DNA of 52,044 nucleotides, from contig MEDY01000307.1 of assembly GCA_001724265.1 (NCBI GenBank), positions 1 through 52,044 of the forward strand, written 5' to 3'. The DNA is from Rhizaria sp. SCN 62-66 (lineage: Eukaryota; Rhizaria, unplaced). This document shows positions 1 to 10,200 of the stretch, in pieces (the first letter of the stretch is position 1; the number at the start of each line of letters is the position of its first letter). The notes beneath the pieces were generated by a model. It did not search any database. It was not told the DNA's origin and saw only the letters and a list, made by a program, of their open reading frames with translations. Position numbers and translations under genes: made by a program.

Positions 1-505
1 AAATAAACCACGTAGTTTGATAACTTCTACGAAAGTGCGCCAAAGTCGCAAAAAAAGCGCGAAATCGCGTTTTTTAGTTGACGCTACATAGGGGTTACTC
101 ATATCTTGTTTATTTTTCTTCTTTCGCTCGCCTCCACCACACCTCCTTGCCATCGTATCTTCTCTTCGTCGTTCTTTTTCGTTCGTCTTTTCTTCGTTCG
201 TTGCGTAATGTTGTTTCATTGTGTTATATGTTCCTTGTGTCTTGTTTTTCGGTATTGGAGGGTGGGGGTGTTGCAGCAAACTACATACTAATTTTTATTT
301 CGTTTTTTCCACAGTATTGTTTCTTCGCTCATCTCAAGGCATTTTTTTCATCGTAAGGTCGTTTTCATCTGTTTTCATCGCATTTTCTTTCTTCAGCAAG
401 TTTGTTCTTGGCTAATTATTACAAATATCTAAATACAACCCAGTTTCATCGAGTACATATGGACAAATATCCGGATTCATGCTTGCACTAAATGTTCATA
501 TGAGG
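1..505. other. Left-edge noncoding region
   Basis: No convincing gene is visible. The stretch is AT-rich with T-rich tracts; its short open frames are low-complexity and rich in F, S and L. Positions 50-75 can fold into a hairpin: an A6 run, a bulged G, CGCGA, a two-base loop, TCGCG and a T6 run. The right part is the 3' flank of the minus-strand gene ending at 506. No tRNA-like or repeat element was recognised. Confidence 0.6.
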
Positions 506-3500
506 TTATGTGAAGATCGTGTAAAGCTCACTCATCATTGTTTCAAAAGCAGCTTTGTCTTCCGCATTCACGCTCGCAGCACTCGAGCTATGTGCATTGG
601 ACTCGGCATTACTGTTAACAGGGCCCCACACAAACTCGCTCTGCTCACGGTCACTCGCAGCCATACACTCCACCGCTTCACCCAAACTGCCGACAGCCGC
701 TTGCGCCGCAGCGCGCGCGCGCGCCAGCGGGGGCGGCGGAGGCACCGCGAACGCGCTGAGGCCGACAGCCATGGCTGCGGGGCATTCGCGGTTGCAAGCG
801 CCACATGCACTCGCGTTCGAGTAGTTGTTTTGGTGTGGTTTCAGAGCTTTCAGCAGCCACTGCAGGGCGCGGGCCTCCGTGCCAGGCAGCAGCCCCCGCC
901 TCGTGGACCCGCTGGCGGCCGCTGCAGTGTTGTCCGTGGTGGGATTGGGAGACTGCGGACACGGCAGCGGCCACAGCGCTTGCGTCGCCCGCCGCATCTG
1001 CTGCGTCACAGATACAACAGCGCCGCTGCCGCCGAGCGCATCTGCAGCGGCCTTAGCAGCGTCCGCGCTCGCCTTCGAAATCACGTCAACCGCTTTATCC
1101 GCGCCGCCGCGGCCGCAGCCGTAGCACACACTCACACCGCTCACACTCGCGCTCGCATTCGCACTCGAACTAGCGTTGCGACTGTCGGCGTCGCTCCGCA
1201 GCGCTGCGTCCGTCGAGGCGACCTGACTTTTCCCGCGCCCAGCTTGACTTTTGCGCAGCGCGGCGGTGATCGCGCGCGCTGTCTCGAGCGCTGCGGCCGC
1301 GGCGGCGGCGGTGTGCGCGCGGGCGAGCGCGGCGAGCGAGAGCTCGCGGGTCACTGCGGTCACAGACCAGAGCAAGTTGTAACCAGCAGCACCAGTACTG
1401 TTGCAGTCAGTCCTCTTCGCGGCGTCGCCGATGTCGCTGCACACGATGCCGCCGTTGTCCGCGGTGTAGCGCGCGAGGCGGGCGGCCAGAGCGAGGTCGA
1501 CGCAGCGCCACTGCTGCGGCGACAGCAGGGGCCTCGGAGGCACGGTCACAGTCGCAGCGTCGTTGTCGCCCGCTGGGTTCGCGCTGCTGGAGAGAGGCAG
1601 CGGTTTCCCGTCGATGCACAGCGTCGGCACTAGGACCGCACCGGGACCGGGGATCACGTCGGCGCCACCGAGAGACTGCTGCTGCTGCTGCTGCTGTTGT
1701 TGCGCGAGAGTGGCGGGGTGCTCTGTGGTCACAGTGAGAAGCTGATACACACGCGCAACGTGACTGTGTGTAACAGCAGCGCAATCGTCGAGACACTTGA
1801 GACTCTTGCGGCCATGGACACGACTGCCCACGCCTGACACGGCAGGGGCGAGAATCCAGCTCTTAGCAGCCCATGCTTCGGCGGCTGAGATGATGACCAG
1901 TGCAGACGCGACCGCTGCAGCCTCCGCCGCGGTCTCTGCCCCTGCTTCTGTCTCCGTCTCCGCGTCTGTTTGCGGCCCACTTGCATCGGTCACGCTACCG
2001 CCTGTGCTCAGCGTCGGCGCACCGAGAATCGCGGCGGCGGCCGCTGTAAGAGCGACGGGTCCGGCACGCGCGCTTCCAGTCGACGACGGCGCCGCAGCGG
2101 CCGCCTGGGTGAAGAGAGGAAACAGCACGGTCAGGTGCGGCAAGAACAGAGACAGAATCGCGTTGGCGGCCCACGGCGTTAAGTTACTCGCAATGTCGTG
2201 CAAGCCGGTCTCACTGTTGCTAAGCGCAGTGTTGGAGCCGGCGGCGCACTGCCGGCAGGTAACTGTGAGCAGTTGAACTCCCGTTTTGAGAGCTTTGCTG
2301 TCCCACACCCACTTACAGTAGCCTGGCTCAGCACACTTAAACTCCGCAGAGCACTTAGAGCAGATGATCGAGGTCCTCTCGTGGTCTTTGAATGTGCTGG
2401 CGTTCGCTGCATTAATGCCGTTGAAGATGATCGCCCCCTTGCACATCATCACCCACGCGTGCAGCGCCGCCAACAGCGCCAGCCGCTGTTGGTGCCGCAC
2501 AGTCTGCTCTAAGCACGCGGCGCCGCTCTTATCGCCCATACTACTCATGCTAGCTGTGCTAGCTGCGATACTATTGCCAGCGATGCTGTTGTGGGGCGAC
2601 AGGCGGGTGATGTGGGTCAGCATGATGTCGAAGTACCGGGCAAACGCCAGCGGCGTCGCTGCTATGACGACAGTGCCGGGGTCGTTCGCAGCCTTGCGTG
2701 CGATTGCAGACGCCACTGCAGCCGCGAATTCGTGACGCTCACGGTCACGGGCGCGGTCACGTTCGTTCCTATCACGGGTGCCACCCAGGTCGCTGCTGCT
2801 GCTGCTGCTGCTGCCGCTGCCGTCCGCGTCGCTGTGAACGCTCACGGGCAGGCCGAGCGTGTCCGCGAGCGGAGATACGAGCGGGCTGAACGCTAGAGCC
2901 GTCAGTTTGTCCACGGCCGCGCGGACGGCGGCGGCGGGCTCGTACCCGAGCAAGCACTCGTCAAACAGCACGCCGACGCTGTCGTCGCCACCAGAACTAG
3001 AGCTGGAGCTCGAGTTCGAGCTTGAGTGTGCGCCCGGGTTGTCACGAGGGCTCGCCTGGCGGTTGACAGAGGCAGCGACTGTGAGCAAGACGTCGTTGAC
3101 GGCTTCACTGAACCGCTGCTCACAGTCACCCTGCACACTCGCTGCCGCAGCCGCGGCCGCCGACGCTGCTGAGGTGTTTAGACTCAAAAGCGGACCCGGG
3201 ACGTAGCGCGGGAAGGGTGCGGCGGGCGAGGCTAGCGGCGGCAACGTCAGCAGCGTCAACAGAGCAAGGTACAGCTGCGGCGGCGGGCCAAACGGGGCAG
3301 CGGCGGCGGCTGGGGGATGACCGTGGGCAGCGGCGGGGAAGGGCGGCTGCGGCGGGTACTGTTGATGCTGATGTTGCTGATGCTGTTGCTGCTGCTGCTG
3401 ATGCTGATGATGCAGGGGATAGGGATGCGGCTGGTGAGGCTGCGGGTGAAGGCCTAGGTGCGGCTGCTGCACGGCGCCATGATGGGCATATCCATGACCG

Positions 3501-3862
3501 TGAGCGTACGCGTGACCGTGAGCAGGGCCAGGGGCAGGGAGAGGAGGGTGAGGAGTAACGGGTCCGTGAGCGTTGGTATGAAACCCCCCTTGCTGTTGGT
3601 GCTGGGACAGAGGGTAGGGGGCAGCGCCAGACGGGCCCGCGTAGCCAGGGTGCGGGGCGTGGGGAGCAAACAACCCGGGGTGCCCCTGCTGGTGCTGGTG
3701 CTGTGCATGGGGAGGCCAGTGCTGAGGCTGAAGCTGCTGGTGCTGCTGAGGGTGCGGCTGCTGCCATGGCTGTGCCTGCTGGCCCTGCCACTGCTGCTGA
3801 GGATGCGGGGGACCGCCAGCGTGCGGGGGATAAGGAGCTCCGTTGTATGGAGGCTGCGACAT
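506..3862 (-). CDS. Unrecognised 1118-aa Q/H/P- and Ala-rich protein with Cys-pair motifs
   Basis: This is a single open frame of 1118 residues with an ATG at 3862 and a TAA stop. I do not recognise the family. Residues ~10-200 are Q, H and P rich, with poly-Q and poly-H runs typical of disordered regions of nuclear or RNA-associated proteins. The rest is Ala/Ser rich, broken by shorter ordered-looking blocks. Around residues 500-545 there are cysteine pairs (CSKC, then C..C..W, then CRQC) that could bind zinc; further pairs occur as CYGCG near residue 905 and CGACNREC near 1020. No signal peptide or membrane helix is seen. It lies 355 bp from the divergent ecdysoneless gene, so the two may share a promoter. 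A poly-Q codon run lies at 1676-1702. The frame is clearly favoured over its shadows by its length and coherent composition. The function is unknown. Confidence 0.75.
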   Translation of the reverse strand: MSQPPYNGAPYPPHAGGPPHPQQQWQGQQAQPWQQPHPQQHQQLQPQHWPPHAQHQHQQGHPGLFAPHAPHPGYAGPSGAAPYPLSQHQQQGGFHTNAHGPVTPHPPLPAPGPAHGHAYAHGHGYAHHGAVQQPHLGLHPQPHQPHPYPLHHQHQQQQQQHQQHQHQQYPPQPPFPAAAHGHPPAAAAAPFGPPPQLYLALLTLLTLPPLASPAAPFPRYVPGPLLSLNTSAASAAAAAAASVQGDCEQRFSEAVNDVLLTVAASVNRQASPRDNPGAHSSSNSSSSSSSGGDDSVGVLFDECLLGYEPAAAVRAAVDKLTALAFSPLVSPLADTLGLPVSVHSDADGSGSSSSSSSDLGGTRDRNERDRARDRERHEFAAAVASAIARKAANDPGTVVIAATPLAFARYFDIMLTHITRLSPHNSIAGNSIAASTASMSSMGDKSGAACLEQTVRHQQRLALLAALHAWVMMCKGAIIFNGINAANASTFKDHERTSIICSKCSAEFKCAEPGYCKWVWDSKALKTGVQLLTVTCRQCAAGSNTALSNSETGLHDIASNLTPWAANAILSLFLPHLTVLFPLFTQAAAAAPSSTGSARAGPVALTAAAAAILGAPTLSTGGSVTDASGPQTDAETETEAGAETAAEAAAVASALVIISAAEAWAAKSWILAPAVSGVGSRVHGRKSLKCLDDCAAVTHSHVARVYQLLTVTTEHPATLAQQQQQQQQQSLGGADVIPGPGAVLVPTLCIDGKPLPLSSSANPAGDNDAATVTVPPRPLLSPQQWRCVDLALAARLARYTADNGGIVCSDIGDAAKRTDCNSTGAAGYNLLWSVTAVTRELSLAALARAHTAAAAAAALETARAITAALRKSQAGRGKSQVASTDAALRSDADSRNASSSANASASVSGVSVCYGCGRGGADKAVDVISKASADAAKAAADALGGSGAVVSVTQQMRRATQALWPLPCPQSPNPTTDNTAAAASGSTRRGLLPGTEARALQWLLKALKPHQNNYSNASACGACNRECPAAMAVGLSAFAVPPPPPLARARAAAQAAVGSLGEAVECMAASDREQSEFVWGPVNSNAESNAHSSSAASVNAEDKAAFETMMSELYTIFT
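1676..1702 (-). repeat. CAG/CAA trinucleotide run (nine Gln codons)
   Basis: Seven CAG and two CAA codons in a row, in frame in the 1118-aa gene, encode nine glutamines. The mixed codons suggest an interrupted run. CTG-rich and GCC-rich stretches occur elsewhere in the same gene (about 2791-2815 and 3376-3410). Confidence 0.9.
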
Positions 3863-4217
3863 CCCTTATTTGGCTGATGCAAACCAGGAAGGACTGACCA
3901 AACCAAACAAAGACGACTGACCGAGCCGGGGTCGATGAGGCAAGTTGGGCTCGAGGAGCGGGACTTTTGAACAAAGCAGAAGTCGACGAGGTCACCGTTA
4001 TTAGCGCCAGTATAATATGATTAGAGTTATTTTACAATATCTGACACTATATTTAACTTATGTATCAACTGACGTTCACCAGAGCTAGATCCCACCTTGA
4101 TTTTTTCGCACTTTCGCCTCTCAGCTCACCACCGCGCCACCCTCTGAACTGGCCTTGCGCCTTCTTTCTCTACCACTTGACAGTTACGTTATCAAGATAT
4201 AATACTGCTACTCCGCC
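3863..4217. promoter_or_regulatory. Divergent intergenic region, likely bidirectional promoter
   Basis: These 355 bp separate the ATG of the minus-strand 1118-aa gene from that of the plus-strand ecdysoneless gene, so both promoters and 5' UTRs must fit here. The centre is AT-rich. The plus-strand ATG sits in a good context (CCGCCATGG). A 10-mer, CGCACTTTCG at 4107-4116, recurs as its reverse complement (CGAAAGTGCG) at 30-39. No TATA box can be assigned with confidence. Confidence 0.5.
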
Positions 4218-7200
4218 ATGGACCCATCGTTTTTGAACGCCTCCATGGCGGCCTCGTTCGAGGACGACTACATCGAGTACCACGTATACCTCGACTGTAT
4301 CCCCGCAAGCCCTCTCCCGAACACCACCTCCACAGCCACCGCCACCGCTCCAGCGGCTTCCTCCTCAACACAGAGCGGCTCAAACCCTGGCGCAGGAGTA
4401 GCGGGCACGCTGCCCGATAGCTACGACGCCGACTCGCTTGCTCTGCCAGCGCGGCGCCAAATGCTGCCTCTGTCCGCTTGTCTGAACTCGACTCCCAGTG
4501 ACTCGAGCGCGCAACCTCAGACAACTCAGCGTCAGGCTCAGCCTCAGGCTTCTGCTCAGTCCCCGAGCACAGAGACCGTGAGTGCGCTCGAGTACCTTCA
4601 GGCCGTGCGCGTGGCGTGTCTGGACTACGTGCAGCCCTTCGTGACCGCCTACACCTGGCACATGCAGCCGTTCTCGCTCGCCGTGTGGGATCCCGCCGCG
4701 CACCTCAGGCGCACACGCAACGGCAATCTCCGCGGCGCAAGCACCGCGAGCGCCCCTTCTGGCGCCGGCCACGGGCGCGACCAGGACCCCCTGGTGGCGG
4801 GGCTGCGGAGCGCGATGGGCCAGCGGGGCGCGGCGCACACGCTCACTGGTCACAATGCCGGTGCCGGGACAACGAATGGTGCTGGAACTGCGATGCCTCC
4901 GCTGCCGACTGACCTGGACCTCACCGCCATCGCCACCGGCGCCCGACGCGCCAAAGACGCCACCTCTGGCACTAGCAGCAGTCGCAGTGCTGCGGATGCC
5001 GCCAGCGGTGGCGATGCGGCTGGGCCCTTGTCCGAGCTCGCGCGAGCCGTGTCGACGCACGCATTCCCCTGCTGCGCGCACCTGCACGGCTGCGTCCGCT
5101 TTGACAACAACCTTAATGACGAGTGGGCCGTCGTGCTCGTGCTCCTCGCGCTTACCGCGCGCTTCCCCGACCTCACCGTCGTCGTCAGCGACAGGTCCAG
5201 CGGGCAGTTTCTGCTCACCGAGGCCGCCGCGGCCGACATGGCGCGCAAACGGGCCGCAGCGATCGCCAAAGCCGCGGCCGCCAGCAACACAGATGCCGCG
5301 AACGCGATTGTGTCAGCGGCTGCCGTGGGCGGCGCTGAAGCGGTCTGTGTCAAGCCAGACGGGTTTCAGTTCCCTCAGTTCGATTACAGTCGGATTCCGC
5401 AATCTGCCGACAGCAGTCTCCGTGCCGCTGACGACAACATCAGTGTAAACGCGGGTCCCCAGACCTCTGCGGCCGCCGCCGCCCCGACGGGGCTGCCTGC
5501 GTGGTGTCAGGACCCGGAACAGACGCCGGGCCGCGTGTGGCTGCGGCGCGGGCAGGTGCAGCTGGTGCCGCCGCCGCCGACGCTGGCCGAGTCGGTCGCG
5601 TCTGCGGCCACTGCTGCCGCCGCCGCAACGAAGAGTAAAGGCGACAAGAGCGGGGGCAGTTGCGGCACGGGCCCACGCAGCGCGAGTGCGAGCGCGGCGG
5701 ATGTCGCGAACGCCAAGATTGAGATTGTCTGTGATGAGGATGACGAGCACAAGTCTGATTTAAGTCTGGCCCTTACTCCCGTTCTGCGCAGGCTCCCCAC
5801 ACTCACTATCGCAACCTCAGCGGCGGCTGACAGCCCTGCTGCTGCTGCTGCTGCTGCTGCAACTTCTTCTGCAACTTCTGCTGTAACTTCTGCTGCAACT
5901 GCCAGTGCGGCAGCTGACGCCGACGCGAGCATCGCCATTAACACCCCGGCGCTGGCCCCCGCCGCCGGGCTCGCGCTGGCGCGCGGTCCTGGCGCGCCGC
6001 TGACGCTGCCGCACCACGCGGTGCAGCGGCTGCTGCTGCAGAAGCTCGACCGCCTTGTGCGCCGCGGCGCAGACGCGCCCCGCGATCTAAGTGCCGCGAA
6101 TCTAAGTACCTCTGCCACTGCGGTCGCCCCGCGCCCCGCCGCCGACGCTGCCGACGCCACCGACGCTGTGGACCTGACTGCGCTGGCCCGCGCCGCCCGC
6201 AGCCGGCCGCTGCTGGCGTCGAACGCGCTCATGGTGCCTGTTCTGCTGCCGCAGGCGCTCGCGGCGGTGGTCGGCCGGGCGCCCTGGGTGGCCGCGGCGG
6301 CCGCGGCGGCGCTTGCTGGCGCGGACGAGAGGGACGTGCGGGCCGTGCGCGCGGCGAAGCGGTTCGTCAACGGGGAAATATACACATCCGCGCAGAACAC
6401 ACAGAGTGCGATGCACGCAGGACAGGGTGACTGTGAGCAGCAGCGCATGAGTGATTGTGATGAGCAGAGTAAGAGTCGGAAGAAGTGGTTCGACGGTATG
6501 ATCGGCGTTGTCAACAGCAAGAGCGCGAATGGCGACGTTGACACGTTTGCTGATGTGAATTGTGCAAGTTTATACCACGCCTTCTCGATTGACAACAGCA
6601 TCTGCTCACAGTCCCAGCTGCGATCGCAGTGTAGTCAGACGACTGCGCCTGCAACTCACGCAACGGCAGCTGCAACCACAACCACGTCCGCGACTGCGCC
6701 TGCGGCCGCGACTCCAGCGACGACGCCCACTGCGGCGGCCACCGAGCCCGGCGTGGAGTTCCGCTGGTGCTGGACGCGGCTGACGCACCACACGTACGCG
6801 GACCTGTGCCGTGCACACCGCGGCTGCTTCTCGCACCGCTACGCTGCCGCGCTGCCCGCCGCGCTCCCGCAGGCGCTTATGGCCAACCGGCTGCCCGCGG
6901 GCGCGCTTGTTTGCGGCTGCGCTCAACGCGATAACAGCAACAACAACAACAGTGACGTGAGTACCGGCAGCGGCGGTGACCGCGATGATGTAGTACGCTT
7001 AACGCCGTTGCTGCCAGGTTCAGGGCTTGATTACCCGACCCAAACGCTTCACGGTCGCCGCGTCGCTCTGGGCCAGTGCCACCACTTCTGGCTCGGTCCG
7101 CATCTGCTGTGCGCCGCCGCGGTGCTGCGCGGCATGCTGCTGGGCATGCACCTAGGTGCGCGACTCGCCGCGGGCGCCGAGGTGCTGTATCAGCGCGCCG

Positions 7201-10200
7201 CCGCCGTCACGGCTCGCGCCAACGCCGACTCGAACACCCGCCCAGGCTTTGACATGAGCGCAAACGGGAACACTGCTAATGGGAGTGCTGACAGCGAGGC
7301 CAGGGTGACCGTGACTAATACCATGCGCGCGATTGCCGACGCTCGGCTGGATGACAGCAGCAGCGCCGCTACCGCCGGCATCGAAGTTAAGCCGCCGCGG
7401 TGGGTGATGTACAGCGAGCTGTACAACAACATGATGCTCACAGTTACATCCTCCGGCACTCTTACCAGTCGCGGCAACTCAGAGAGCAGCTCATTCAATG
7501 CTTACTCGTCAGTGTACAACGCGTGTTTTGCCCCCGGCAGCACCAACACCCGCCGCATTCCCCGCGGTTTGCTGTGGTACCTGTCTTCACCGTCGCCGCA
7601 GTGCTCGCGCACGCTCTCGCTCGCCCCGCGGTTCGCTCTGCTGCCGATGCAGGCCGACCGCGAGCAAGGTGAGGCGAGTGAGGGTGAGCGAGGCGCGGGA
7701 GACTGTGAGCGCCTGCTGAGTGGCTGTGGCCGCGGCGAGTGGGTGACGACTGTGAGCCCCTTGGCGCAGTCACGTTCGGCGAACCTTGCCGTCGCAGCAT
7801 TCATCGACGCCTATGCACGCATTACGCAGAGAAATAAGAACCACAATAACAACAACACTTCCCCAGGCGCTGTGCCGTCATCACCACCGTTGCCATCACT
7901 GCCGTTGCAGTTGCCCGGCCTCTCCGCTGCGCTGGCGAGCAACGCGTGGGTGCGGTCGTTTCTGTCCCTGCCCATGCCGGCGCCGGTGTTCCGCGACACG
8001 GCCTACTCGACCGTGCTCCCTTCTCTCGTGTGCCGCTCGCAGCAGGCGCGCGACGGCGACAGCAGCCCACAGCCGCAGGACGCCGCCGCAGCGCCCGCGA
8101 GCCACGACTGGTGGTACCCCCTTGCGCACCCCGCGGCATCGTTCCCGCCCGTGAAGCCCCCGTCCCTCGCGCACGCGGCTGCGGTGGCGCCGCCGGCCGC
8201 GTCCGCGCTCGCGGCGGTGCAGGCGACGAGCGCGTGCGTGGCCTTATCGACGCAGCCGCTGCGGCGCAGCGCCTACCCGACGATCGCGGCCGTGCCCGCA
8301 GGCGACAGCAACACCGCGCACGCTATGCACGCGCTCACAGGTACTGTTGTCTGTGGGAGCGCGCTCACGGTTTCTGATAGGCTGTGCAGCAGTGTGCCCG
8401 ACTATAACCAACATGAGGAGCTTGATCTCGCCACCGACGAGGCCGAGGCCGCTGTCGGCGGAGACGGGGGCTCGGCCGCCGTCACCGCGGCGTTTGGCCG
8501 TTACTTGGCTGAGCCGAGCCCAGGGCTGCTTGTGGCCACTGCAGCCGCGGTCGCTTCGACGGCATTCACGTCCCGCTCAGCGAACGGCTCCGGGCCTCGG
8601 TGCCACAGCTTAGAACTGTTGCATGCTCAGAGTAGCGTCGCCCTGAGTGCACATGACGTGGCTTGTCTCCGGTCGATTCCCGAGACCACGCTTGTCGACC
8701 CGCGCGCCAGTGCTGCGCCGCTGCTGCTCTGGGGACTGGCGCAGACGGGCTACGCTACCGGCGCTAGCGATGCGGCTGCAAGTCGATGCAACGCACGCAT
8801 CAATGCTAGCAGCAACGCCCGTTCAGATGGCGGCCATGCCACTGCGACCAAGAACTCCGCGTTTGCAACTGCACACCTGGATACAGCTGCGCCTGCGAAT
8901 GCCGCGTCTACAGAGAAGAAGAACACGTTGAAGTCCTTCTACGATAGTGTGACGTTCGCGCGCGCTCACATCAATGACGCCATAGACGCGAATACTACAG
9001 CTGGTGAGAGTGGGGACAAGAAGCGCCAGTTCTGGGCGACTCTTGGCATCAACAATCACTCCCCAAAAGCCAAGAACGTGTCGACACAAGGTGCGACTGT
9101 CGCGACTGTCGCGATGGCAGATGATTATGAATGTGACAGCAGTGCGCCGAGTGGCCCCGCGGCTGCTGCTCCGAGGGCGGCTGAGGGTTGGTTGCCTTCA
9201 CACATGCGGCAGCATTCCAGCCACGGCTCAAACACTCTCGCCGACGAAACGCAAACAGGCGTTTCCCATGCAGCGTCGAAGACGAACTCTTTTAAAGGTG
9301 CGGTCAACGTAACTAGCATGTCTGACAACGATCTGACTGCAACCGCAGCGTATATTGCGCAGCAAACTAAACATTTGCTCTACAGCTCTCGCGCGTCCGA
9401 GAGCACTGGTGCGGACGCAACTGCTGAGACTACTTGCGGCGGCTCCAAATATGCTGGCAATGATGATCTTGTCGATCCGTTCGACTTCGGTGTGCTTGGC
9501 GAGCTTCTGGCTGAGATGGAGCGCCGCGCCCATAATAACGAGGCGGGCAACGATGCTGCTGACTTAGCCAGTGTTGAGAGTAACGTCGTTGACAACAGCG
9601 TCGAGGACGACGGTAATGACGAGGATGAGGACGACCAATATGATGACGAGGACGAGGACGAAAACAGCGAAAAAGAAGAAGATGATGATGGTGACCGTAA
9701 TGAGGATGAATCTGATGCCGCTCGTCGCAACAAACGTCCCAGTGGTCGCCGTGTTCGTTTTGCTAACATTAGTGATGCCGTAAATTCAAAGGATGAATCC
9801 GAGTCCGAGCCGTTGTCGAATGTGTTGGCTTCTCTGCAACGCTTTATGTCGAAGCGGAGTGACTACCGCGGCATTGTAGCTCCTTCGCAGTCTTCTGCAT
9901 CGGCCACGAATACGAATGCTACTCACATTCGTACGAGCGCTAATTCGAGTTTAGATCAGCTAGTTGCTGCGGCTCGCAAGAGTGGCGATATTTCAAAGCA
10001 CGTCGCTAGCAAGGCATCGAACAGCACCGACGCGACCGTCGCTGGTGATCGTGCCCCGAGTGATGCGGCGAGCTCTGGAGCTGCTCCAGTCACACTCAAT
10101 ACGAGTAAAGTTGCGATGCTACTCGCACAAGCGCGCTCTCGCATGTCCCAGCCAAAGAGTACTCAAGGCACGAACATCGCAGCCACCTCCACAGCTACAT

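Noticed and set aside
479-1633. 384-codon plus-strand frame opposite the 1118-aa gene
   Set aside because: Arg-rich shadow composition (runs of R, H and A) from GC-rich antisense; the minus-strand frame is three times longer and has a coherent composition.
3126-3995. 289-codon minus-strand frame overlapping the 1118-aa gene
   Set aside because: It is a +1 shadow rich in S, P, R and A, with no domain; the main frame starts at 3862 with a proper ATG.
5507-6601. 364-codon minus-strand frame inside ECD
   Set aside because: Antisense of conserved ECD blocks; Ala/Ser/Arg-rich shadow with no recognisable motif.
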